From contig JAZMZV010000154.1 in NCBI GenBank assembly GCA_045586185.1, forward strand, positions 57,839 through 121,838: DNA of 64,000 nt, in the 5' to 3' direction. Made by a program: the position numbers and the translations under genes. Position 1 is the first letter of the stretch. Every line of letters begins with the position of its first letter. This stretch comes from RUG11551 sp045586185. Its GTDB lineage: Bacteria; Planctomycetota; Planctomycetia; Pirellulales; Thermoguttaceae. The notes beneath the pieces were generated by a model. It ran no database searches, was not told where the DNA came from, and saw nothing but the letters and a program-made list of their open reading frames with translations. This document shows, piece by piece, positions 18,959 through 26,102 of the stretch.

Positions 18959-19004
18959 TAGGCAATTGACAGTAGGCAGTAGGCAATAGACGCAAAGCGT
19001 CAAT
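18959..19004. repeat. GGCAGTA array upstream of the thioredoxin-like lipoprotein gene
   Basis: GGCAGTA/GGCAATA heptamers followed by ACGCAAAGCGT. It lies 15 bases upstream of the start codon at 18944. A matching promoter further upstream (TTTACA, 19-base spacer, TAATAT) is weak. Confidence 0.75.
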
Positions 19005-19095
19005 TTGTTGACTATACCCTAAAAATATTATGAATTATTTTTAAATAAATGTAAAGACGGATTATTGACTTTTTTAAAAAATAGAGACAATATAT

Positions 19096-19274
19096 GGAGT
19101 GCGACGGCTTGACGTCGCTTTCATTACCAAAATTGCCGAGAACAACGAAAAACGTAATTCGTGCAGATAACGTTATGTTAATATTCAAATATTACAAAGT
19201 GTAATAGGCGCGAAATACATTATTGGTAATTCTCAGCGTAACTCATTAAAAGCGACGTCAAGCCGTCGCACTCC
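19096..19274. mobile_element. MITE-like element with 26-base terminal inverted repeats
   Basis: Perfect 26-base inverted repeats, GGAGTGCGACGGCTTGACGT and six further bases, at 19096-19121 and 19249-19274 enclose about 127 non-coding AT-rich bases. The right end is seven bases before the LarA-like ATG. A degenerate relative of the terminal repeat (GGAGTGCGGCGGCTTGACGC) lies near 60773. There is no transposase gene and I did not establish a target duplication. Confidence 0.7.
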
Positions 19275-19281
19275 AAAAGCC

Positions 19282-20730
19282 ATGCAAATCCTGTACGGAA
19301 AAAACAAGTCGATTTCTCTTGACGTTCCTTCGTCCTGTTTGGTTGTTTCCAATCCTGCTGGAAGCGAACAAAGCATAGAGCAGCTTACTCAAGACGCGGT
19401 TGCTCATCCGCTTGGTCTTCCGGGGCTGAAAAACTGTTTTACCGAAGACGATAAAGTTGCTATCGCGTTGGGCGAAGGCGTTGTCCATCAGACTGAAATT
19501 CTGCCGGTTTTGATTGACCAGCTTCTGCTTAACGGCGTCAAAAAGGAAAATATTACGCTTGTCGTTTTTGGCGGCAAGACTCAAGACGGCGCTTTGTCTG
19601 CTGCGAATAAACCGTTTTCGCCGGATTCTGCGTTGTCTGAGCTCAACGTTCACGTTCATTATACGGACCAGCCGCAGGCGTACACGATTGTTTCCGCCAT
19701 GGAATCCGGCGAGCCGCTGGCGTTTGTTCGACCGATAGTTGAAGCGGACGTCGTTATTCCCGTCGGGGTTGCGGACCCGGTTTCGTGCGCGTCGCCGTGG
19801 TCGTCTCGTTTTGGCGTCTTTTCGAGCGTCTATCCCCGCTTTTCAATGAAAGAGGCGCATGAGCGCTTTGAACATCCGTCCGTCTTTGGTTTAGACGCTC
19901 CTGACGAATCTCAGGACGTTCCAGACGATGTCCGAGACAACATCTCCAACAAACGCCGAACCGCTCAGGACGAGATTGACGACCTGGAAGAAATGGCGCG
20001 AATTCAATGGGAAGAAGGAGCTGAAGAAGGGAATAGGGAATGGGGAATAGGGAATAGGGAAGATTCTCTCGCAACTCGCAACTCGCAACTCGCAACTAAT
20101 GAAGATCCTCTCGAAATTCGCAAGCGTCTTGCGGAAGAGGCTCAGCAGGCGGGCTGGGAACTGGGCGTGATTCTTTTGATGGAAATTATCCCGGGCGCTG
20201 GCGACTCTGTTGCTCATGTCGTTTTTGGGACTCCTGACAGTGTCGAGAAAGAAGTTGATCGGATTCACGCTCTTTGCGTCAAGGAATTTGATAAAAACGT
20301 CGTATCTGGAATTGGCAAACTGAAGTTTTCCAGAAAGCCAAAACAGATTCTTTGCGCCGTCGGCGGCGATGAATGCCGTCAAACGTGGCTCAACGTAATA
20401 GAGGCTTTGGAGACGGCTGCTGAAAAGGGAACGGACAATAGCTCAATCTTGTTGTGCGCTGACGTCATTCAGCCTGTCGGCCCTGGTTTTAAGGTTATTA
20501 TGGATGGCTCCGATCTGTTGGCAGGAACCATCTCTGCCGTTGCGTCGACGCTTTACAAAGAGAATTTTCCCGACTCCTTGCTGGCTCTTCGATGGCTTCG
20601 TCTGGTAGAACGTCATCGGATTTACTGGCTTTCCAATCTCGAAAACGAAACAATTGAAAAGCTGGGGGGCGTTCCATTGGAATCAATTGATCAGCTTCAA
20701 CGAGCGTTAAAACAGGAAGGTTTGGTTTGA
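19282..20730 (+). CDS. LarA/DUF2088 family protein, divergent
   Basis: Resembles nickel-dependent lactate racemase and its larger family (MQILYGKNKSISLDVP; EADVVIPVGVADPVS; SSRFGVFSSVYPRFSMKEAH). It is 482 residues; typical members are about 420-430. Residues about 250-272 (GNREWGIGNRE, LATRNSQLAT) are translated from a heptamer array between two family-like segments. The usual DD.TRPTP and GTHR segments read ALGEGVVHQTE and FGGKTQDG here, so catalytic residues expected near those motifs seem absent. Racemase activity is therefore doubtful. No ribosome site: the ATG follows seven bases after a MITE-like repeat. No larB/larC/larE gene is nearby. Confidence 0.75.
   Translation: MQILYGKNKSISLDVPSSCLVVSNPAGSEQSIEQLTQDAVAHPLGLPGLKNCFTEDDKVAIALGEGVVHQTEILPVLIDQLLLNGVKKENITLVVFGGKTQDGALSAANKPFSPDSALSELNVHVHYTDQPQAYTIVSAMESGEPLAFVRPIVEADVVIPVGVADPVSCASPWSSRFGVFSSVYPRFSMKEAHERFEHPSVFGLDAPDESQDVPDDVRDNISNKRRTAQDEIDDLEEMARIQWEEGAEEGNREWGIGNREDSLATRNSQLATNEDPLEIRKRLAEEAQQAGWELGVILLMEIIPGAGDSVAHVVFGTPDSVEKEVDRIHALCVKEFDKNVVSGIGKLKFSRKPKQILCAVGGDECRQTWLNVIEALETAAEKGTDNSSILLCADVIQPVGPGFKVIMDGSDLLAGTISAVASTLYKENFPDSLLALRWLRLVERHRIYWLSNLENETIEKLGGVPLESIDQLQRALKQEGLV
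20028..20097. repeat. Double heptamer array inside the LarA-like gene
   Basis: GGGAATA-type units (20028-20061) followed by four CTCGCAA units (20067-20097). The reading frame stays open across it. Confidence 0.9.
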
Positions 20731-20778
20731 TTTTAACGTTTTTTTGATGGAATATTTTAACATTTTTTAAAATCCCTG

Positions 20779-20806
20779 TTGACATTGTTTTTTTGTGTGG
20801 TATACT
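20779..20806 (+). promoter_or_regulatory. Promoter of the XylR-like regulator
   Basis: TTGACA, a 16-base spacer and TATACT. Predicted start near 20813, immediately before an inverted heptamer array and about 160 bases before the ATG. Confidence 0.75.
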
Positions 20807-20815
20807 AAAATATAG

Positions 20816-20940
20816 TAGTAGACAGAAAGAGGCAAGAGGCAATAAGTAATTAGTGGTTAGTGGGTAGTGGTTAGTACGCAAGCGCTCATCTAACTTACCA
20901 CTTACCACTAACTACTTACCACTTCTTACAGTCTACTCCC
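20816..20940. repeat. Inverted heptamer array in the regulator leader
   Basis: The left arm has GGCAAGA/GGCAATA then GGTTAGT/GGGTAGT units. The centre is CGCAAGCG (20877-20884). The right arm has CTTACCA/CTAACTA-type units and ends CTACTCCC. The arms are complementary in type. Confidence 0.85.
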
Positions 20941-20973
20941 TATTGAGGGCTATTTTTGATCAGGTGTATACAG

Positions 20974-22200
20974 ATGAAAAAACAATTTAGACAGATTCTG
21001 GTTTTGTCTGAAACCTCACGCGCTTTTGGCTGCGACGTTTTACGGGGAATTCAGCATTTTGTTCAGAGACAGGAACAAACAGAAGGGGCTATTCCCTGGC
21101 GTATAACTTTTGAAGATCGCGGTTTGACCGATGAACTGCCTGTAGATTTTGATTCCTGGAAAGGCGACGGTATTCTTTCCCGATCCGTTTCTCTGGAAAT
21201 GTACAAAAAGCTTCTTAAAAAGAAAAAGCCCGTCGTCGAACTGCTTGGCGACCGAATTTCTCTCTTTCCGGAAGTTTGCACAGACGAAGAAGTTTCCGCT
21301 AAAATGGCGGCTGAACATTTTCGCAATCGAGGTTTGAAGCATTTGGGCTTTTACGCCTACGGAACGCCTTGGTGGATTGCCGTGCGCCGCGATTTGTTTA
21401 TTCAGCAGGCGCTTGAAATGAATTTGAGCTGCAGCGTCTGTCCAGACTGTCAGGGTCAAATTCAGACCGAATGGACGTATCCTCGCTGGAAAGAGGGATA
21501 TCGTAAATCCATGATGGATTGGTTGATGTCGCTGCCCAAACCGGTAGGCATCTGGTGCGCGGCAGACATTCAGGCTCTTAAGCTGAGTCAAGCCTGTCAC
21601 GAATTGGGGCTTTCCATTCCGGATCAGGTTGCTATTCTTGGCACGGGGAACGACGCCCTTCTGTGCAATATGTCAACTCCAAACCTGTCCAGTCTGGACA
21701 TTAATGGCGAGGAAGTTGGATTTGAAGCCGCCAAACTGCTCGAAGAGAGAATTCAGGAATACGAAAAGACGGGAAAGTTTTCCATGTCAATTTCAAAAAA
21801 CAGACAATTCTCGCCAATTAAAATCAAGCCGACAGGCATTGTTACACGAATGTCTACCGACATGATAGCTATCGACAACAAAGAATGCGCCAAAGCGCTT
21901 CAGCTCATTCGAGAGCATTATCATAAAGACGTGTCTGCCAAATGGATTGCCAGCGAAGTCGGCGTTTCCCGCAGCACGTTAGACCGCCTCTTCCGCGCTC
22001 TGATTGGGCATTCAGTCGAAAAAGAGATTTATCGACTTCGAATTGCGTTGGCGGAAAAGCTTCTTCGAGAAACCGATTTCTCTGTTAATGAAGTTGCAGC
22101 GAAAACGGGCTTTGACCGAGTTGAATACTTTGTCCGTTCGTTCAAGAAAATCTTTGGCGATCCGCCTCAGAAATACCGCAACCGCTGCAAGGTAAAGTAG
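20974..22200 (+). CDS. XylR-like transcription regulator (LacI-type sensor plus AraC HTH)
   Basis: The N-terminal two thirds resemble a periplasmic-binding-protein sensor (ILVLSETSRAFGCDVLRGIQ; MAAEHFRNRGLKHLGFYAYG; QVAILGTGNDALLCNMSTPN; LSSLDINGEEVGFEAAKLLE). The C-terminal about 100 residues form an AraC-type double HTH (WIASEVGVSRSTLDRLFRAL; VNEVAAKTGFDRVEYFVRSF). The combination is that of XylR-type sugar regulators common in Planctomycetes and Bacteroidetes. The ATG at 20974 is preferred over an upstream TTG because the family start MKKQFRQILVL begins there. The likely ligand is a sugar, but the regulated genes cannot be told from this window; LarA-like and mutarotase-like genes are its neighbours. 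Confidence 0.88.
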   Translation: MKKQFRQILVLSETSRAFGCDVLRGIQHFVQRQEQTEGAIPWRITFEDRGLTDELPVDFDSWKGDGILSRSVSLEMYKKLLKKKKPVVELLGDRISLFPEVCTDEEVSAKMAAEHFRNRGLKHLGFYAYGTPWWIAVRRDLFIQQALEMNLSCSVCPDCQGQIQTEWTYPRWKEGYRKSMMDWLMSLPKPVGIWCAADIQALKLSQACHELGLSIPDQVAILGTGNDALLCNMSTPNLSSLDINGEEVGFEAAKLLEERIQEYEKTGKFSMSISKNRQFSPIKIKPTGIVTRMSTDMIAIDNKECAKALQLIREHYHKDVSAKWIASEVGVSRSTLDRLFRALIGHSVEKEIYRLRIALAEKLLRETDFSVNEVAAKTGFDRVEYFVRSFKKIFGDPPQKYRNRCKVK

Positions 22201-22224
22201 AGAAGATATTAGGTAAAGCTGAAA

Positions 22225-22295
22225 AGAACAGCGCATAGGGCTAAGTATACAGGACGCAATGCGTCACACAGTATACTGGCGCTAAGCGCTGTTCT
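22225..22295. terminator. Nested palindrome between convergent genes
   Basis: Outer arms AGAACAGCGC and GCGCTGTTCT, middle arms AGTATAC and GTATACT, and inner GACGCAATGCGTC form a compound hairpin between the regulator and the convergent lipoprotein. It is probably a bidirectional transcription stop or a REP-type repeat. Confidence 0.55.
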
Positions 22296-22315
22296 GTTGT
22301 CTTTTGTCTGTTTTC

Positions 22316-22987
22316 TTATTCTTCTAACGGAGCTGGAACGGCAGCTTCGCTTTCAACAGCGTCGCCTGTTTTTGCCAGCGGCAAATACATGATTTCGTTT
22401 CCGTCCAGAGACCACTGAATCAGACCGCCTGCTTCGGTTTTCCCGACAACGGGCATCTGGCATTCTTCACAGGCGTTGTTCCATTCGACAAAGTCCGGAT
22501 TTCTGGTCAGATCGAGCCAATCCTGCTCAAAATTCTTGCCGATATACTCAAACGTTCTAATTGCGTAAAAGTTTGTATCCACTTTGACCAAAAAAACCGA
22601 CAAATTACGGATGTTTGCGTTTGTCATCGCATCAGTAACTTTGGAGGGAACGTTTTTGTAGAGTTGCGAAAACCGCTCAATCGGTTTGGGAACGGATAAA
22701 TCAAGCATCTTTTCTTTGGTGTCAGACGCCAGTTTATCGAGCGATTCCTTGCTGAGCTTTTTCTGATTCGTTCCCTGAAGATCGTCGTAAATCTGCTGCT
22801 CTACAGGGGACAATTCGCCATCTTCAGTGTTCAAACACAACACTTGGCAATAGCGCTGAAGGCGTTCGCCGGGTTCAACGGGAACAAACTGATCCTGATT
22901 CTGTTCAGGCGCTTTTTCTTCGTAACAGCCGGCTGCGCCAATCAACACGGCAACCGAAAACAACAGCAAAATAATATTTCGTTTCAT
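22316..22987 (-). CDS. Lipoprotein with L-rhamnose mutarotase-like domain
   Basis: The start at 22987 gives a lipoprotein signal with lipobox GAAGC (MKRNIILLLFSVAVLIGAAG then Cys). Residues about 45-100 are a polar helical segment. Residues about 118-180 resemble RhaM-type sugar mutarotases (dimeric alpha-beta barrel): TNANIRNLSVFLVKVDTNFY, RTFEYIGKNFEQDWLDLTRN, FVEWNNACEECQMP. Cytoplasmic RhaM is about 104 residues, so this is an enlarged, exported variant. The sequence ends in an Ala/Glu/Pro tail. It is downstream of the ceramidase-like gene on the same strand with a heptamer array between. Mutarotase activity is inference; a sugar-binding role is equally possible. Confidence 0.65.
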   Translation of the reverse strand: MKRNIILLLFSVAVLIGAAGCYEEKAPEQNQDQFVPVEPGERLQRYCQVLCLNTEDGELSPVEQQIYDDLQGTNQKKLSKESLDKLASDTKEKMLDLSVPKPIERFSQLYKNVPSKVTDAMTNANIRNLSVFLVKVDTNFYAIRTFEYIGKNFEQDWLDLTRNPDFVEWNNACEECQMPVVGKTEAGGLIQWSLDGNEIMYLPLAKTGDAVESEAAVPAPLEE

Positions 22988-23016
22988 TTCAATATCCAAG
23001 GGGTTAGGGGTGAATT

Positions 23017-23099
23017 AGGCAGTAGGCAGTAGAGAGTAGGCGGTAGTTTAAAATTCGCCGCAGGAGAAATTCTATTCCCTATTCCCTGTTCTCTATTCC
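23017..23099. repeat. Heptamer array between the ceramidase-like and lipoprotein genes
   Basis: GGCAGTA/GAGAGTA/GGCGGTA units (23017-23047) then the complementary-type TATTCCC/TATTCCC units (23070-23099) up to the ceramidase stop codon. Confidence 0.8.
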
Positions 23100-24620
23100 C
23101 TATTTACTATTAAACGCGCGGTCGATAGCCGCGACCGTTTCGTCTACGAGAATTTGTCCGCCTTCCGGACCAACGTAGTTGCTGGAAGGAACAGCGCCGT
23201 AAGCGCCGCCTTTGACGCCTTTTGCCGTTGGCAGGTAGCCGGAATATTCCCACGGACTCATTGTCAGTTGGAAAATAAACGTCTGCATGGCTTTGGAACG
23301 TCCTTTAATCTGAATTCCGTAATCGACGTACAGCTCAAACGTGTTCGTACAGAACGCCAGTTCTCCCAGACGCATAACGGAGATAAACGTTTTGTGGGTT
23401 GGAACGCCCTCTTTTTGCTGTCGTTCCCATCGATTAATCCCTAGCTGAAGCCAATCAACTCTTCCCTTGAAGCGCGGGATGTGCGTTTTATCGTACTTTT
23501 CCTGGAACTCTGCAAGGCTTTTGAGGTCTTTTTCGTGTTCTTCGTCTGTAATTTTTCGACCGGGCAGTTCAAGCGGAATATATTCAAATGTAACAATCGG
23601 ATTGGACTTTTTGTCGGACGCGATGAGGTCGTAAACGTCGTCAACCGCCTTGAGCAGCCGGCGAGCCATTTCCCCGGCGCGATCAAGCCCGCGCATTTTT
23701 TCCATTCGGAGTTCCGCATCTTTTCGGTATCGGATGCCTGGCGTTTGATCTCCCGCAGCGCCACAGAAACCCAAAATTACAACGTCTTTACCGTACTTTT
23801 CCTTGAGCTGTGGACGCAGGTCGCCCCAGAAGTCAGCGTCAATTTTGGACGTGATTTCGTTGCACTGAGACGGGCAAGCGACATTGATAAGCATAGAAAT
23901 CAGCTCGTCTTTTTCGTTCCAGAAGCACAAAATGTTTACGTCGGGGTCTGACTGGGTTTCAAGACCGCGGAAGGTGGGAACGCTTGAATCCGCATTGTTT
24001 ACCGTGGTTCCATCTGAGAATACGCAGCCTCGGCAGAAAGCGAGCGTTGCGAAACTCAACCCGAACCCATAACGGGCGGGAACGCGGGAATCCCATGCCT
24101 TTTTAACTGCGGGAATAAGGCGTGCAAGTGTGAACTCACGAATCTCTGGAACTTTCATGAGATTCGGAACGTCTCCTGCGTCTTTCGGGTCGTTGTAGTA
24201 ATTCGCGCCGGTGTGCGTGTGCGTGCAGCTCAAATTCACGTGTTCAGGATTGATTTCAGGGAGGACTTTTTTGAGTTCTTCTCGAAACGCCCGGCATAAA
24301 GCGTACGAAACGCCGACCGCATCGAAACTGATGTAAATCACAGGCGTGCTGACGCCGTCTTTAACGGATTCCATCGCGACAATATTCGCCTCGACGGGGG
24401 TTCGGACGCCGTTTGAAACGCGCGTAAAATGCTGCCCCGGAAGTGTAACAGGACGGTCAGGAGTAATATCGACCGAAGCGGCTCCAACGTAAAAGCCATC
24501 GGGTCTTGGGGTTGGTTCTTCTTTCTTTTCAGTTTCCTCTCCGTTGACTTGAGCGGAAAGAGCGCTGGCTGACAGCGTGGAAATAGCGGCAGTTTTCAGA
24601 AATGATCGGCGGGTTGTCAT
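23100..24620 (-). CDS. Neutral/alkaline ceramidase-like hydrolase, Tat-exported
   Basis: A 506-residue protein with twin-arginine signal MTTRRSFLKTAAISTLSASA. It matches the N-terminal domain family of neutral non-lysosomal ceramidases: DGFYVGAASVDITPDRPVTL, YISFDAVGVSYALCRAFREE, the zinc-binding-type SCTHTHTGANYY, and GFCGAAGDQTPG. In true ceramidases the last motif carries the catalytic Ser (GDVSP); here Thr occupies that place, so the substrate or activity may differ. The C-terminal beta domain of full ceramidases is not evident. Planctomycetes carry many such proteins beside sugar genes. A 140-base heptamer array separates it from the upstream dehydrogenase. Confidence 0.85.
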   Translation of the reverse strand: MTTRRSFLKTAAISTLSASALSAQVNGEETEKKEEPTPRPDGFYVGAASVDITPDRPVTLPGQHFTRVSNGVRTPVEANIVAMESVKDGVSTPVIYISFDAVGVSYALCRAFREELKKVLPEINPEHVNLSCTHTHTGANYYNDPKDAGDVPNLMKVPEIREFTLARLIPAVKKAWDSRVPARYGFGLSFATLAFCRGCVFSDGTTVNNADSSVPTFRGLETQSDPDVNILCFWNEKDELISMLINVACPSQCNEITSKIDADFWGDLRPQLKEKYGKDVVILGFCGAAGDQTPGIRYRKDAELRMEKMRGLDRAGEMARRLLKAVDDVYDLIASDKKSNPIVTFEYIPLELPGRKITDEEHEKDLKSLAEFQEKYDKTHIPRFKGRVDWLQLGINRWERQQKEGVPTHKTFISVMRLGELAFCTNTFELYVDYGIQIKGRSKAMQTFIFQLTMSPWEYSGYLPTAKGVKGGAYGAVPSSNYVGPEGGQILVDETVAAIDRAFNSK

Positions 24621-24621
24621 A

Positions 24622-24762
24622 GGAGGGAGTAGGGAGTAGGGAGTAGGGAATAGGGAGTAGGGAGTAGGGAGACAGTAGGCAGTAGTTAGTGGTTAGTAGT
24701 AAGTGAGAAGATCGCTTGCGACAACTCCTCACTCCTCACTCCTAACTCCTAACTAATAAGCC
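24622..24762. repeat. Inverted heptamer array upstream of the ceramidase-like gene
   Basis: GGGAGTA/GGGAATA units (24622-24675), GGCAGTA and GGTTAGT units, the core CGCTTGCG (24713-24720), then CTCCTCA/CTCCTAA units (24724-24752). It lies between the dehydrogenase stop and the ceramidase-like start. Confidence 0.85.
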
Positions 24763-24778
24763 AACTGCCTTTCCCGAA

Positions 24779-25876
24779 TTAATTCATTGCTTTACAAATG
24801 GCGTCTGCCATTTCCTGCGTTCCAACGGCGGTGGGGTCGTTACGATCAGGTTTGAGGTCATAGGTAACGTCTTTGCCTTCCTTAATAACCGCAGCAACCG
24901 CATTTTCGAGTTTGTCGGCAGCAGCGTTTTCTCCCAGATAGCGCAGCATGAGCATGCCGGAAAGAATCAACGCAGTCGGATTGACTTTGTTGAGCCCCTT
25001 GTATTTGGGCGCGGAGCCGTGAGTCGCCTCAAAGACAGCGCCGTCGTCCCCGATGTTTGCGCCGGGCGCAACGCCCAAGCCGCCAACCAGACCAGCAGCA
25101 AGGTCGGAAAGAATATCTCCGTAAAGGTTGGGCAGGCAGACGACGTCGTACAGTTCCGGTTTCTGAACCAGCTGCATACACATGTTGTCGACAATGCGGT
25201 CTTCAAATTCGATTTGCGGGTAACGCTCCGCGACCTTTCGGCACGTTGCCAACCACAAACCGTCGCTGAATTTCATGATGTTCGCCTTGTGAACGGCTGT
25301 TACCTTTTTTCGGTTATGAGACACAGCGTAATCGAACGCGTATTTGATAATCCGTTCCGTTCCTGAGATAGAAATCGGTTTGATGGAAATACCGGTTTCT
25401 TCGCGGCCGGATCGAATCGGTCGGTTGGGCGACATCTGATTGATGAAATCGAAAACCTTCTCGCACTCGTCTGTTCCCTGCTCGAATTCTACGCCTGCAT
25501 AGAGGTCTTCTGTATTCTCGCGAACGATAACCAGGTCAACCGGCACGGATGAGAAGTAGCTTCTCACGCCGGAATAATACTTGCACGGCCTCAGACAGCA
25601 GTACAGCCCCAGCGCTTGGCGCAGATGGACGTTAATCGATCTGAACCCGGTTCCGACGGGCGTCGTGATGGGGGCTTTGAGAGCGCATTTCGTCCGTTTG
25701 ACGGATTCCATAACGGACTCCGGCAGAGGCGTCCCGCACTTTTCCATAATGTCGATGCCTGCCTCCTGAATATCCCAATTGATCTTAACGCCGGTTGCGT
25801 CAACGCAGCGTTTAGCCGCTTCCGCCAGTTCAGGACCCGTTCCGTCGCCGCGAATTAAAGTTACTTCGTATGCCAT
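24779..25876 (-). CDS. Isocitrate/isopropylmalate dehydrogenase family, likely NAD-type IDH
   Basis: Oxidative decarboxylation of isocitrate is the most likely reaction. The 365-residue protein starts at the ATG at 25876 (MAYEVTLIRGDGTGPELAEA); the open frame extends 37 codons upstream into heptamer repeats but the family start is here. Motifs: PITTPVGTGFRSINVHLRQA (substrate loop), VDLVIVRENTEDLYAGVEF, RIIKYAFDYA, the metal-binding NLYGDILSDLAAGLVGGLGV and FEATHGSAPKYKGLNKVNPT. The S-x-N substrate pattern in the GTGFRSINVHLR loop suits IDH more than isopropylmalate dehydrogenase. It probably contributes to the same pathway as the aconitase at the window start. Confidence 0.88.
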   Translation of the reverse strand: MAYEVTLIRGDGTGPELAEAAKRCVDATGVKINWDIQEAGIDIMEKCGTPLPESVMESVKRTKCALKAPITTPVGTGFRSINVHLRQALGLYCCLRPCKYYSGVRSYFSSVPVDLVIVRENTEDLYAGVEFEQGTDECEKVFDFINQMSPNRPIRSGREETGISIKPISISGTERIIKYAFDYAVSHNRKKVTAVHKANIMKFSDGLWLATCRKVAERYPQIEFEDRIVDNMCMQLVQKPELYDVVCLPNLYGDILSDLAAGLVGGLGVAPGANIGDDGAVFEATHGSAPKYKGLNKVNPTALILSGMLMLRYLGENAAADKLENAVAAVIKEGKDVTYDLKPDRNDPTAVGTQEMADAICKAMN

Positions 25877-25910
25877 GGTGGTTTGATTTGTAATTCGTAA
25901 TGTGTAATTG

Positions 25911-26041
25911 AGTTGCGAGAAACGAGTAGCGAGTAGCGAGTAGCGAGAACGCGCAAGCGCTTCACAAAATTCTCTCGCAACTCGCAACTCGCAACTCGCT
26001 ACTAACTTTTATTATTATATTAAAGAATTGAAAAACGTCAA
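25911..26041 (-). promoter_or_regulatory. IDH promoter followed by inverted heptamer array
   Basis: Minus-strand TTGACG (26036-26041), a 16-base spacer and TATAAT (26014-26019). The predicted start near 26007 falls at the edge of the array 25911-26006, which has GTTGCGA/GTAGCGA units, the core CGCAAGCG (25952-25959) and CTCGCAA units. The array would form the first 100 bases of the transcript. Confidence 0.8.
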
Positions 26042-26102
26042 GACCAGTGAGTAAATGGTCATTTGTAATTGACGCATGCTTCAACTCCTCACTCATCATT
26101 TT

